The position numbers and the translations under genes are program-made. From assembly GCF_024714475.1 (NCBI RefSeq), contig NZ_JAMZMI010000003.1, forward strand, positions 248,001 to 312,000: a DNA stretch of 64,000 nucleotides, in the 5' to 3' direction. The notes under the pieces were generated by a model that searched no databases, was not told where the DNA came from, and was given only the letters and a program-made list of their open reading frames with translations. This document shows positions 26,025-35,683 of the stretch, in pieces (position 1 is the stretch's first letter; every line of letters begins with the position of its first letter). This stretch comes from Marinoscillum sp. MHG1-6. Lineage in GTDB: Bacteria > Bacteroidota > Bacteroidia > Cytophagales > Cyclobacteriaceae.

Positions 26025-27869
26025 TTACAGGTCTGTATTTCCAAGGTTTCCACCGTGGAAGCCTGAGCAGTTTACATTACCATATCTCAGGGTCTGTAAA
26101 TCATCCGCCGAAACGTTATCATAAAGCGCTTCGGAGGCATCCTTGAACAAAGCATTCCATGAGGTAGCAATTCTTAATCCGGAGATTTCAGCATCCTGAA
26201 CATTAATGTTAGCCTCGCCACCTGCAGCAAAGGCATCCGCTACTTCTCTGATAAACACGATCTCCAATCCAGTAGTTACGTCATGGACATCTCCTCCCTG
26301 ATTGGAAGCATCAACTACCGCTTCAGCTACAAGAGACTCACTCTCAATTGCAGGAATATCATCTCCTTCTTTGAAAACAAATACGCTCACGGCATCGTTT
26401 GCCGGATCGCCTTCCAGGTCTTCGTTGATTTCCACTTTCATAACCACAGCATAAGTGGTACCCAATGTATAGGAAGTGCTACCGTATTCTACCGTACCGT
26501 CGTCACCAGACTTGGACACTCCAAAGTTGAATCCGCCGCTACCATCATCTTTAACATTCAATTTCATTGCATTGATACCCACGAATGAAGCATCGCCAGT
26601 CAGCATCAGGATTGCATTTTTAAGAACAGGAGTCTCTTCAGGATGCACTTGCACCACTTTAATCATGGCTGCCATGTAAACGTTACCTGAAGTTATCTCG
26701 TTACCATCGTCAACGAACCTTCTACCAATTGCGGAGTTTTTAGATTCTGTTGCACAATCGTTTCTTTGCCTTTGATTGCTACCATCTTTTCCAAGTCTGA
26801 GGTTACGTCCGGTACCAGAACCTGGATACCCTGTAAAACTCAAAGCATTATCACCCATTGCTATACCAGCCATTCTTTGCTGTATGTACCAGGTATCAAA
26901 TACTCCTGTACGCTCCAGACCAGTGATTACATCTACCGATCCATCAGAACCATTATAAGCAGCGGCCAGTCTGTATCTTGCGGAAACAGGCACGATCGCA
27001 CCGGTAAATCCGGTTTCACCATAAGTAGGGTAGGTTTCATTGATCGGATAATCGAAATAATCCGCCCAGAATAGCACACCAACAGAGTTGGAAACCACAG
27101 CTTCTACATCAAATGTAGTCTCTGCATCTCCTACACTCAGGGTTATCGTTCCCGTAACAACTCCCAGAGAAGCCGAGATATCCGGTGAGGCCTTCACAAA
27201 GAAAGAAGTCGCTGAAGCATCAAGAGATGCTGTTGCTGCATATGTGCCCTCGGCTGTAGCAGAAACTACAAAACCCGCAGAAGCTTCCGCAGTGATCGCA
27301 GATGAAATGTTAATAGATGTAAATGAAACTTCTTTGGCATTCGATTGGGTTCCCGGAATCACTTCTCCGAGTTTGGTTACTTCACTGGAAGCAGCAACAA
27401 TGGACTCTCCCTCATTATCCAGGATAGTCAGTTTGAATGATGCAGCTCCGATGGTTGCGGACTCTCCCTTCACATTACTTAATGCAAAGGTCACAGATCC
27501 ATCCGGAAGGTTTTGATCATCATCTATTACAGTTATCTCGATTGAAATAGACGCATCTCCCTGGCTAAAAGGGATTGATATTGTTCCCCCATCTTCAGCA
27601 GGTTCTGTTGTATAATTAACGCCATAAGTCAGATTGTCTACGGTTGAAGTAACAACTGCTTCCCCCGCTTCCCTGGCAGGAACAATAAATTCATAAACTA
27701 AGGAAATTGTTGTATCCTTTTCAATAACACTAAGCTCTCCCGATCCGGAAAGCGCCAGCTCGTTTTCTAATTGATCTGAGCCCTCGTCTTTATTACATCC
27801 GCTTAACCAAATAAGCAAGACGCCAAGGACGACCAGAAACATTGGATAAAATTTGTGCAAGTTGTTCAT
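26025..27869 (-). CDS. Surface lipoprotein, putative glycan-binding, Calx-beta/LamG-like
   Basis: About 614 residues from the Met at 27869, where the signal 'MFLVVLGVLLIWLSGC' starts (lipid Cys25); an in-frame Met 19 codons upstream is less likely. Residues of about 45-160 look like a Calx-beta domain ('YEFIVPAREAGEAVVTS', 'VIDDDQNLPDGSVTFAL'). A second Ig-like segment follows to about 260. The C-terminal ~330 residues resemble a concanavalin-like jelly roll ('GNVYMAAMIKV', 'TYAVVMKVEI', 'ISGLRIATSWNALF'). It is the first gene of the SusCD operon, the position where surface glycan-binding proteins occur. No catalytic residues are evident. The function is inferred from position and fold. Confidence 0.7.
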   Translation of the reverse strand: MNNLHKFYPMFLVVLGVLLIWLSGCNKDEGSDQLENELALSGSGELSVIEKDTTISLVYEFIVPAREAGEAVVTSTVDNLTYGVNYTTEPAEDGGTISIPFSQGDASISIEITVIDDDQNLPDGSVTFALSNVKGESATIGAASFKLTILDNEGESIVAASSEVTKLGEVIPGTQSNAKEVSFTSINISSAITAEASAGFVVSATAEGTYAATASLDASATSFFVKASPDISASLGVVTGTITLSVGDAETTFDVEAVVSNSVGVLFWADYFDYPINETYPTYGETGFTGAIVPVSARYRLAAAYNGSDGSVDVITGLERTGVFDTWYIQQRMAGIAMGDNALSFTGYPGSGTGRNLRLGKDGSNQRQRNDCATESKNSAIGRRFVDDGNEITSGNVYMAAMIKVVQVHPEETPVLKNAILMLTGDASFVGINAMKLNVKDDGSGGFNFGVSKSGDDGTVEYGSTSYTLGTTYAVVMKVEINEDLEGDPANDAVSVFVFKEGDDIPAIESESLVAEAVVDASNQGGDVHDVTTGLEIVFIREVADAFAAGGEANINVQDAEISGLRIATSWNALFKDASEALYDNVSADDLQTLRYGNVNCSGFHGGNLGNTDL

Positions 27870-28251
27870 ACCTTTTGGTTTATTATTTGAAATGTGAATT
27901 ACATCCCAAAAGTGGCGGATACTCAAACCAGCAAGGGGGAGTCTTTCTGCAACAAACCGGTTATTTTCTGCAATTACTTCAAAACAATATCCATAGAGGC
28001 ACTTAATATTATCAAAAACATAATTTACTCACTTTTGTTCAGATTATCAGGCGTTTTTATACTCCTCGATACACCCCATAAACTCCTTGTTTTCAGCAGG
28101 TTGATCCCAGAACCTACGGAACAGTAGCAGTACGCAGCACCGGATAAATTTTGCGGACTTTAAAGGAGGGAACAGCCATGCTGTAGGGTACAAATGCTGA
28201 CAATACTTCGTTTGTATCTACACGTCTATCTTTGCGACGTTAACTTCGTGT
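27870..28251. other. Divergent intergenic region
   Basis: 382 bases between the leftward SusCD operon and the rightward penicillin-binding protein gene. It must hold promoters for both. Only the -7 element at 28227-28234 is clear. No ORF is supported. Confidence 0.5.
28227..28234 (+). promoter_or_regulatory. Bacteroidota-type -7 promoter element
   Basis: TATCTTTG matches the TAnnTTTG -7 consensus exactly, 18 bases before the ATG of the penicillin-binding protein gene. No clear TTG -33 element is seen at the usual spacing. Confidence 0.45.
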
Positions 28252-30480
28252 ATGATTAAAAAGTACTGGATCCATTTCCTCCTTTTAACCCTGGCACTCG
28301 GCATAGCCGCAGGGGTATTTATTCGTATCCGCATGGGCTCCATTCCTTCCATTCGGGAGCTGAGAGAGATCCATCATCATACAGCTTCAGAAATCTACAG
28401 CGTTGATGGTGTACTCCTTGGTAGGTACTTCGTTGAGAACAGGACCAACATCAGTTTTAAGGAAATCCCTCAGCACTTCTTAGATGCATTGATCTCGACC
28501 GAAGATGAACGCTTTTTTGAACATACCGGAATAGACTATCGAAGCCTCATCCGGGTACTGGTTAAGACCATTGTGCTTCGCGACGAAAGCGCCGGGGGTG
28601 GCTCAACGCTGAGTCAACAATTAGCAAAAAACCTTTATCCAAGAAAAAAAACAGGAGTTATCGGGCTGATAGCAGCCAAGTTCAAAGAGATGGTCGTCGC
28701 GATGCGACTGGAAACACTCTACTCCAAAGAAGAACTACTCACCCTTTACCTCAACACGGTTTCTTTCGGAGAAAATGTCTATGGTCTGGAGACTGCAGCT
28801 TCCCGGTATTTTAACAAGAAGCCGCTTGAACTCAACATCCAGGAATCTGCAGTGCTGGTCGGTATCCTAAAAGCCAACACCGCTTACAACCCGAAGTTGA
28901 ATCCAAAGCAGGCGCTAAAGCGTCGCAATACCGTACTGGCTCAAATGGCCAGACAAAATCACCTGACCAAAGTGGAACTAGATTCGCTTACGGCACTACC
29001 TATCGAACTGAATTATCGCCGTCATACCAACGAACGTGGCACCGCTCCCTACTTCAAGGCAAAGGTCCGATCGATGATCGACAGCATACTGCTAACAGTG
29101 AAGAAACCTGACGGCACTGCCTACAACCTGGATCAGGACGGCCTGCGCATCACTCTACCCATTCACTCCAAACTACAGTCCTTTGCGGACTCAGCGGTAT
29201 CTGCCCATTTATCAAAACTGCAAAAGCTATTTAACGAACACTGGGCCTCGACCAAACCTTGGAATGAAAAACCGGAAATCCTGGAATACGCCATTAAACA
29301 TGCGGTTTCAGTACAATCATCGAATTCATGGCTCAAAGAATCCAAACCCATGCTGATCTATAGTCCAAACGGACCTCTGGACACCGAAATGACGCCACTG
29401 GACTCCATCAAACACTACCTGATGCTGCTTCAGACAGGAGTACTGGCCATGGAGCCCTCTACCGGAGAAATCAGAGTCTGGGTTGGAGGATTAGATTTTG
29501 AATACTTTCAATTTGATCATGTTATGGCTAAGCGCCAGGTCGGGTCCACGTTCAAACCTATCGTGTATGCTGCCGCCCTGGAAAATGGGGTCGATCCATG
29601 TGAGTTTTTCAAAAACAAAAAGGAGGTCTACGAAGAGTATGAGGATTGGTCACCGGGCAATGCCAACGACGACTATGAAGGGTATTATTCATTAAAGGGA
29701 GCGCTGACTAACTCCGTCAACACGGTCTCTACGCAGATCATAATGGAAACAGGAATTGATGAGGTAATTGAACTCGCTCACGAATTGGGCATCAGACAAG
29801 AACTCCCGGAAGTACCTTCCCTCGCATTGGGGACTGCGGACATTTCACTACTTGAAATGGTATCCGCTTACGCGACGATTGCCAACAAAGGCATTCGAAA
29901 AGAACCGGTTTTTGTTCTTGTAATTGAGAACGCCAATCATGAGATCATCTGGCAGCACCACAGCGAGGAGGAAGATAAAGAAGTGATGTCAGCGGATAAT
30001 GCTCAATTGATTACCAATTTCATGCAAAGTGTGGTAAATCAGGGGACTGCAGCATCACTACGTGGACGATACAACATCGATATCGAGGTAGCCGGTAAAA
30101 CCGGAACCACCCAATCATACGCAGACGGATGGTTCATTGGTTTTACACCGAATATTGTCACTGGTGTATGGGTAGGCGCTGACTATCCGGGCATTCACTT
30201 CAGAACCGGAGAATATGGACAAGGCGCCAGAATGGCCCTCCCGATTTGGGCACTATGGATGAAGCAGACCTTAAAAGAACCTGAGTTTTCTTCGTGGAAC
30301 GAGTCCAAATTTGACTCTCTCAACTTGGAGCTGCAAGAGAAAATTGACTGCCCACTTTATGTCGAGGAGATGTCCCTGTTTGAGCGATTGTTTGGAGTGA
30401 AGGATCGCAAAAAAGACACGGTCGAGAAAAAATCAATTATCGATGGACTGAAATCATTTTTCAGGAGAAAGAAGGATTGA
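28252..30480 (+). CDS. Class A penicillin-binding protein (PBP1A-like)
   Basis: 742 residues. An N-terminal membrane anchor precedes a GT51 transglycosylase domain ('STEDERFFEHTGIDYRSLIR', Glu84/Glu86; 'GGSTLSQQLAKNL'). The C-terminal transpeptidase has 'GSTFKP' (active Ser432), 'SVN' and 'KTGTT'. It polymerises and cross-links peptidoglycan in the periplasm. The length and domain order fit bifunctional PBP1A. It is a housekeeping gene sitting between glycan-use operons and shows no functional link to them. Confidence 0.93.
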   Translation: MIKKYWIHFLLLTLALGIAAGVFIRIRMGSIPSIRELREIHHHTASEIYSVDGVLLGRYFVENRTNISFKEIPQHFLDALISTEDERFFEHTGIDYRSLIRVLVKTIVLRDESAGGGSTLSQQLAKNLYPRKKTGVIGLIAAKFKEMVVAMRLETLYSKEELLTLYLNTVSFGENVYGLETAASRYFNKKPLELNIQESAVLVGILKANTAYNPKLNPKQALKRRNTVLAQMARQNHLTKVELDSLTALPIELNYRRHTNERGTAPYFKAKVRSMIDSILLTVKKPDGTAYNLDQDGLRITLPIHSKLQSFADSAVSAHLSKLQKLFNEHWASTKPWNEKPEILEYAIKHAVSVQSSNSWLKESKPMLIYSPNGPLDTEMTPLDSIKHYLMLLQTGVLAMEPSTGEIRVWVGGLDFEYFQFDHVMAKRQVGSTFKPIVYAAALENGVDPCEFFKNKKEVYEEYEDWSPGNANDDYEGYYSLKGALTNSVNTVSTQIIMETGIDEVIELAHELGIRQELPEVPSLALGTADISLLEMVSAYATIANKGIRKEPVFVLVIENANHEIIWQHHSEEEDKEVMSADNAQLITNFMQSVVNQGTAASLRGRYNIDIEVAGKTGTTQSYADGWFIGFTPNIVTGVWVGADYPGIHFRTGEYGQGARMALPIWALWMKQTLKEPEFSSWNESKFDSLNLELQEKIDCPLYVEEMSLFERLFGVKDRKKDTVEKKSIIDGLKSFFRRKKD

Positions 30481-30625
30481 GGACTAAACTCCCTTTCTTA
30501 TTATTCTTTGATTAGCCTCTAAAACATCGATAATGATCCAATTTTACAAATTTGTCCACCTTCTTAGGTAGCACTATTGATATTATTGGCTTTGAAACAA
30601 TAGTAATCCATCATCAAATTCATTC

Positions 30626-33217
30626 ATGAAGAAATTACACAAAATAGTTTTTGCCCTACTTATACTGTTTTCATTTAATGGCCAGGCCCAATACAGAGGT
30701 CCGGCTGATTCTGTCTACTTATTTGCCTACTCCCGCGATGAGGGAAAAAGTGGTCTGCTTCTTGCCTGGAGCAGAGACCAGGTGAGTTGGTATGGAATTG
30801 GACCACATCAGCGATTTCTTTTCAGCGACTTTGGACGCTGGGGTTCACAAAAGCGTATGCACAACCCCTATCTCTTTCAGGATGAACAAGGGACATGGCA
30901 TTGCGTCTGGTCACTCAATAAAGAGATCACTCAACTGGCTCATGCATCATCTGCGGATCTCATCAAATGGATCCCACAAGTGTACCCGGATGTAATGACC
31001 GGTGGCGATATTAATGATCCTGCGATCGAAGCCGTGGGTGATGGACAATATCAAATCTCATGGTATAGTAACAAAGAAGAAGGCAAGTCCTACTATCAAA
31101 CCACCACTTCTGACTTCAAAGCCTTTAGTACAACAAAAAGACTTGAGCAAGCTGCGAAAGAAGAAAGGATCGAAGCGAACGTGGATGGTACTGTTTACCG
31201 TGGGATGATCCACAAGGTATCCTGGGAAACGGTAGAAAAACTGATCCAACAAGCAGAATGGGAGCAATTCCATGAAAACCAACGTCAGGAGCGCCTCAAG
31301 GATGACCCAATCCGTTTTGGAGATCTACAACCTGTCAATATTGAAGTAAGTCTCCAACCCGAAAATGAAAAGGCCATTAGCAATGAGCTTATGGGTATCT
31401 TTTTTGAAGACATCAATTATGCCGCTGACGGAGGCTTGTATGCAGAACTGATTCAAAACCGGGATTTCGAGTATCACCCTTCTGATAAAAGAGGGAGAGA
31501 CAAAGAATGGAACTCCTATTGGTCGTGGTCCTACGAAGGAGACAAATACGGCTTTGAGATTGATAGCCTCAACCCTATTCACCCCAATAACAGCCACTAT
31601 GCAGTAATTAATGGAAAACCGAACGGATCCGGCCTTGTGAACGAGGGCTGGGATGGAATTGTGCTCAGCAAGGGAGAGAAATATGACTTCTCCATTTATG
31701 CTAAATCTTTGGATAAGACGGGGAAATCGATCATTGTCAGGCTAACGGGCAAAGATGGCTCCGGCAACTACGGTCAAACCACCATCAAGAAAATCGGTGC
31801 TCAATGGAAAAGTTACCCTTCTGTAATCACGGCCACCGATGATCTGGTGGACGGGCGTTTGGAGATCATCCCTCAACAGAATGGTAAGCTTGCCTTAGAT
31901 ATGATCTCCTTGTTTCCACGTAACACCTTCAACGGCCGCAAAAACGGACTAAGAAAGGATCTGGCTAAAGTCATCACCGACCTGAACCCTCAATTTGTAC
32001 GTTTCCCGGGAGGATGTGTAGCACACGGAGATGGCCTTGGCAATATCTACCGATGGAAAAACAGCATCGGTCCGCTGGAAGCAAGAACCCCGATGCGAAA
32101 CCTCTGGGGATATCATCAAACCCTTGGATTGGGGTACTACGAATATTTTCAGTTCTGTGAAGACATAGGCGCAGAGCCTGTGCCTGTACTGGCGGCTGGC
32201 GTTCCTTGCCAAAACTCCGGTGTTGGGGGTCATGGTCAGTGCGGTGGCATCCCAATGAATGAAATGGATGAATATGTTCAGGATATTCTGGACCTGATAG
32301 AATGGGCGAATGGCGACAAGTCCACCAAATGGGGTAAGGTGCGAGCGGCTGCCGGACACCCGAAGCCATTCAATATGAAATACATTGGCATTGGAAACGA
32401 AGACCTCATCACAGACCTTTTCCAGGAGCGTTTTGAAATGATCTATAAAGCTGTAAAGGCAAAATACCCAGAGATCATCGTTATTGGAACGGTTGGGCCT
32501 TTCTATAGGGGAACTGACTATGAGCATGGTTGGGAGTTTGCTCGGGAACTTGATGTGGAGATGGTCGATGAACACTACTACCAGCCTCCGGGATGGTTTA
32601 TCAACAATCAAAATTATTACGACAAATATGACCGAAAGGGACCTAAAGTATACCTTGGAGAGTATGCTGCGCACGTCCCTAACCGCCGCATGAATATCGA
32701 AACTTCACTGGCTGAAGCACTTTACCTCATTAATGTTGAACGAAATGCTGATGTGGTGACCATGACTTCATTTGCGCCTCTACTAGCGAAAGATGGACAC
32801 CACAACTGGACACCAGACCTTATTTACTTCAACAATACCGAGATCAACCTGACGACGGATTACTTTGTGCAAAAGCTCTTTGGCCAGCATTCGGGGAACT
32901 ACTACGTCCCTACTACCGTAAGCCACTCCAATCAATCGCAGGAGGTGAAAAAGAGGATTGCCATATCGGTGGTGAAAGATGAAAACAGTGAAGACCTGAT
33001 CGTGAAAATGGTCAACCTGCTGCCTGTAGCTACTAATGCAAAGGTAGATTTATCGTCCATCGGTGTCGAGCCGCAGCAGTCACCGATTTATATCCTTACC
33101 GGTAAGCCTGACGACGAAGGTATAGCACCTAAAGAAACAGTCATTGATGTCTCTGATAATCTGGAGTATACCATGGAACCATACTCCTTTAATGTGTTCC
33201 GCGTGAAGACGAAGTAA
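30626..33217 (+). CDS. GH51 alpha-L-arabinofuranosidase with GH43-like N-terminal domain
   Basis: 863 residues with signal peptide ('IVFALLILFSFNGQAQ'). Residues of about 25-225 are a GH43-like partial propeller ('YLFAYSRDEGKSGLLLAWS', 'DINDPAIEAVG'). From about 235 comes the arabinofuranosidase part: 'NELMGIFFEDINYAADGGLYAELIQNRDFE', a CBM4/9-like insert, and a GH51 barrel with acid/base Glu592 in 'GIGNED' and nucleophile Glu679 in 'YLGEYA'. A C-terminal beta sandwich ends 'LEYTMEPYSFNVFRV'. It removes terminal arabinofuranose from arabinan or arabinoxylan side chains. It stands alone with its own terminator. The N-terminal domain resembles the front of the protein at 36656-38560. Confidence 0.88.
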   Translation: MKKLHKIVFALLILFSFNGQAQYRGPADSVYLFAYSRDEGKSGLLLAWSRDQVSWYGIGPHQRFLFSDFGRWGSQKRMHNPYLFQDEQGTWHCVWSLNKEITQLAHASSADLIKWIPQVYPDVMTGGDINDPAIEAVGDGQYQISWYSNKEEGKSYYQTTTSDFKAFSTTKRLEQAAKEERIEANVDGTVYRGMIHKVSWETVEKLIQQAEWEQFHENQRQERLKDDPIRFGDLQPVNIEVSLQPENEKAISNELMGIFFEDINYAADGGLYAELIQNRDFEYHPSDKRGRDKEWNSYWSWSYEGDKYGFEIDSLNPIHPNNSHYAVINGKPNGSGLVNEGWDGIVLSKGEKYDFSIYAKSLDKTGKSIIVRLTGKDGSGNYGQTTIKKIGAQWKSYPSVITATDDLVDGRLEIIPQQNGKLALDMISLFPRNTFNGRKNGLRKDLAKVITDLNPQFVRFPGGCVAHGDGLGNIYRWKNSIGPLEARTPMRNLWGYHQTLGLGYYEYFQFCEDIGAEPVPVLAAGVPCQNSGVGGHGQCGGIPMNEMDEYVQDILDLIEWANGDKSTKWGKVRAAAGHPKPFNMKYIGIGNEDLITDLFQERFEMIYKAVKAKYPEIIVIGTVGPFYRGTDYEHGWEFARELDVEMVDEHYYQPPGWFINNQNYYDKYDRKGPKVYLGEYAAHVPNRRMNIETSLAEALYLINVERNADVVTMTSFAPLLAKDGHHNWTPDLIYFNNTEINLTTDYFVQKLFGQHSGNYYVPTTVSHSNQSQEVKKRIAISVVKDENSEDLIVKMVNLLPVATNAKVDLSSIGVEPQQSPIYILTGKPDDEGIAPKETVIDVSDNLEYTMEPYSFNVFRVKTK

Positions 33218-33235
33218 GACTTCCGATTTACAGCG

Positions 33236-33273
33236 CTCTGCCCTTATTGGTGCTATCATCAATAAGGGCAGAG
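33236..33273 (+). terminator. Hairpin terminator after GH51 gene
   Basis: Perfect 14-bp stem CTCTGCCCTTATTG / CAATAAGGGCAGAG with a 10-base loop, 18 bases after the stop, followed by TTGTATT. Confidence 0.6.
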
Positions 33274-33462
33274 TTGTATTGACTAAAAATTTAAGGAAAG
33301 ACTTGATCACAAGCCGTGTCGGAGACACTCGTTGATCATGATTACTTTGAAGTCACCCTTTGGAAGACTTCAAAGATCAGGGGCCACCAGTTTTAGCTTG
33401 AGGCATTACAAATACCTTTTACAATTTCGGCCGCAATGCAATTGCGTCCGGGCTCGGAACTG

Positions 33463-33834
33463 TTAGCGATGATACCCACTGATCCAGACGGATAATGGAT
33501 AGGTTATTTGGACATTCCGAGCCAAATCACATTGATCCAATTTTAGGCTTTGCTTGTAAATGAACAGATGTTCTTTGGTGTAAAAAATCCATGCATCATC
33601 TACTAAGGCATACTTCTTAACCTTACGAACCGGGTACTGAACCTCGTCGATCTTGATGTAATCTTTTGTGATGGCGATCCTCGTTGTATAGCCTGATTTC
33701 ATGTACATGGCTTCAGCAGGAATAGGGTCCTTGCTATCAAATACTATAGCATCAGAAGAGTCAAACACCTTTTTGGGAAAGGTACAGGATCCCAGGAATA
33801 GTAAAGCTGCGAAAAATAGGTAAATAGTTTTCAT
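33463..33834 (-). CDS. Small lipoprotein, unknown function
   Basis: 123 residues with a clear SPII signal ('LFFAALLFLGSC', Cys17). The rest is a short mixed alpha/beta domain ('YIKIDEVQYPVRKVKKYALVDDAWIFYTKEHLFIY'), which I do not recognise. It lies alone between the GH51 gene and a repeat-rich gap. The coding call rests on the signal peptide and on the absence of a competing frame. Confidence 0.6.
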   Translation of the reverse strand: MKTIYLFFAALLFLGSCTFPKKVFDSSDAIVFDSKDPIPAEAMYMKSGYTTRIAITKDYIKIDEVQYPVRKVKKYALVDDAWIFYTKEHLFIYKQSLKLDQCDLARNVQITYPLSVWISGYHR

Positions 33835-34070
33835 TTTGAATTTGCGGCTATCTAAACTTTGTTAAACCCAAAGCACACTAAATATATAGCTATCCAATGA
33901 GGTTTAGGACTTTTTATTCCTAAAAACGTTTTGCTTTTCCGAGACTTTGAAAGCTAATTCTCTACACTCCTGACAAGTAGGAGGTGTGTGCCATTCGCAG
34001 TTGCGAGCTTGAAATCGTACCCGATACTTTCAAATAAAATCGGCCTGAGAAATTGATGACTCGATTCAAC

Positions 34071-34105
34071 CATTGATGCCATGACCTGAAGTCATGGCAT
34101 CAATG
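34071..34105. repeat. Perfect 15-bp inverted repeat
   Basis: CATTGATGCCATGAC, 5-base loop CTGAA, then the exact reverse complement. No T tract follows on either strand, so it is unlikely to be an intrinsic terminator. Confidence 0.7.
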
Positions 34106-34202
34106 TCCAGGCCTTAATACATCCCTCAGAAGTGTCGAAAGACCGGATGGGACCTATAACTAACACCAAACTCCAACAAAGGCAGAAATTCAATCCGTAG
34201 GT

Positions 34203-34227
34203 CGTCAGGTCGCAAGACCTGGCGAGA
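34203..34227. repeat. Palindromic repeat, CGTCAGGTC family
   Basis: Reads CGTCAGGTCGCAAGACCTGG then CGAGA; an inverted repeat with relatives at 34237-34264 and 18848-18873. Confidence 0.6.
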
Positions 34228-34236
34228 AGCTAAATT

Positions 34237-34264
34237 CATCAGACCTAAAGACCTGACGAGAGAC
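34237..34264. repeat. Palindromic repeat, CGTCAGGTC family
   Basis: Reads TCATCAGACCTAAAGACCTG then ACGAGAGA. It lies 10 bases after the copy at 34203-34227 in the same orientation. Confidence 0.55.
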
Positions 34265-34447
34265 TAAAAGTGCGCATTAACCAATGACCGCTGATGCGAT
34301 TCACTCAAATATGTGCTGGATATAAAAATTCCGATCTGGAGTATCCATCAGTTGCAAACTGGCGGCAGGTTCAGAAATGCGAAAAAGGGTAAGTTTTGCA
34401 ATGAAAACTTCCACAACTTTCATAGTAATTCGTTTGAAACTGGCCCA

Positions 34448-35683
34448 TTAAATTTTGACCGCATACGTATGCAATGTTCCATCCAGGTCTGATCTGAAAA
34501 TCACCCACTGACCATCAGGCGAAAAGTGAACATTCGGTTCGATAGGGCGATAAGAATGGTATTCCATGTTGACCAGTTTTTCTGCCTTTAAGGATTCCCC
34601 TGAGGGTGTAAACAAGTAAATCCAACAGCCATTTTCTGCAAGTGCCACCTGGGTCGAATCCCCCCCATCTCCCGCGAACAACTGCTGATCCGGTGATATG
34701 TTGAAGTGGATCGACCACTCATCCCGATCCATTTGATAAACTGTTCTCTCACCATTCTCTACATTGACGCCCGCCAGAAAAAAGGTCTCTCCGCGAGGCC
34801 TTTGCAGATCGTACCAGATGGTTTTTCCATCCGGACCGAAAAACTCATGTCCTGCAATTTCCCGATGCATCGTGCGCTCATGCATCAGCTTGTTTTTGCC
34901 GGTTTGCACATCGATGGTCCATATACGATCAACCAAATGCCATGGACCTTCATGACAGTACATGAGCAAATCAGGATCAGTTGGAGAAAACTGAACATGA
35001 TTAAGCCAGGCACGTTCCTGATAGAGCTTTTTCAATGCACCCGATTGGGTATTCACCGTAAACAAGGTATGCGGAACCTTCGCCTCATAAATGAGATTGA
35101 AATAGTCCTTCTTTTCGGGATTGGCCCGATAAATGGAATCCTTCACCGGCAACGCGAAACTTCCGGCCAGCAAAGTTCCATCAGCGTTGATCGTTGATAT
35201 TCGTGCTTTGAAATCATCTGGAAACACGTACACTAACCTGCTTTCCTTAGTCAGGATATTTGTGGCAAAAACGCTGTCACTGCTTTGATAAAATACTTCC
35301 CCGGTACTCCCCGAAACGATCTCTCCGCCAAAACGCGACGGATGACTGGTGACCTGTTCTATCGCTTTCGTATTTAAGTTGACCGAAAAGATCTGACGAC
35401 CTGAATCTGTGTTCCCATAAAAAACCATGACATCGTCTCCATTCTCGGCTTTTACAAAGGGATAGTTGTGAAAATAAAAGCTTCTGCCCCCTTTTTCTCT
35501 TTTCGTTAACCTGATAATGCGATGTTTGGTATCTGCATCAATCCATTCGTCCGGCATAGGCTGACCTCCGGATTTGAGTACTGGAATATCTTCACCCCTC
35601 TCCTGGCTGCTCGACTTTACACAACCAGGCAACAGGGAAGTCAACAACAGGTATGGCAAAATCCTAATAAGATTTCGAATCAT
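34448..35683 (-). CDS. ogl: Oligogalacturonate lyase (PL22), lipoprotein
   Basis: About 411 residues from the Met at 35683 (signal 'ILPYLLLTSLLPGC', lipid Cys21); a Met lies 7 codons upstream. A seven-bladed-propeller lyase with family segments 'WIDADTKHRIIRLTKREKGGRSFYFHNYPF', 'HVQFSPTDPDLLMYCHEGPWHLVDRIW' and 'MHREIAGHEFFGPDGKTIWYDLQ'. The histidines in the middle segment are expected to bind the catalytic Mn2+. It splits short oligogalacturonides to the 4-deoxy-5-keto-uronate, the last step of pectate breakdown. Classical Ogl is cytoplasmic, whereas this one carries a lipoprotein signal and should be periplasmic. It is the last gene of the leftward pectin set. Confidence 0.88.
   Translation of the reverse strand: MIRNLIRILPYLLLTSLLPGCVKSSSQERGEDIPVLKSGGQPMPDEWIDADTKHRIIRLTKREKGGRSFYFHNYPFVKAENGDDVMVFYGNTDSGRQIFSVNLNTKAIEQVTSHPSRFGGEIVSGSTGEVFYQSSDSVFATNILTKESRLVYVFPDDFKARISTINADGTLLAGSFALPVKDSIYRANPEKKDYFNLIYEAKVPHTLFTVNTQSGALKKLYQERAWLNHVQFSPTDPDLLMYCHEGPWHLVDRIWTIDVQTGKNKLMHERTMHREIAGHEFFGPDGKTIWYDLQRPRGETFFLAGVNVENGERTVYQMDRDEWSIHFNISPDQQLFAGDGGDSTQVALAENGCWIYLFTPSGESLKAEKLVNMEYHSYRPIEPNVHFSPDGQWVIFRSDLDGTLHTYAVKI

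Larger units (their letters stand above)
33835..34447. other. Repeat-rich intergenic region
   Basis: 613 bases with no supported gene. It holds a perfect 15-bp hairpin (34071-34105) and two palindromic repeats of the CGTCAGGTC family (34203-34227, 34237-34264). Confidence 0.55.

Noticed and set aside
28252-30480. Penicillin-binding protein as part of the polysaccharide locus
   Set aside because: It has its own promoter element and a peptidoglycan role; nothing ties it to glycan use.
31949-32674. Leftward 241-residue ORF within the GH51 gene
   Set aside because: It is antisense to the conserved catalytic barrel and has no domain or signal features.
34071-34105. Intrinsic terminator
   Set aside because: No T tract on either strand and no gene ends nearby in a fitting position.
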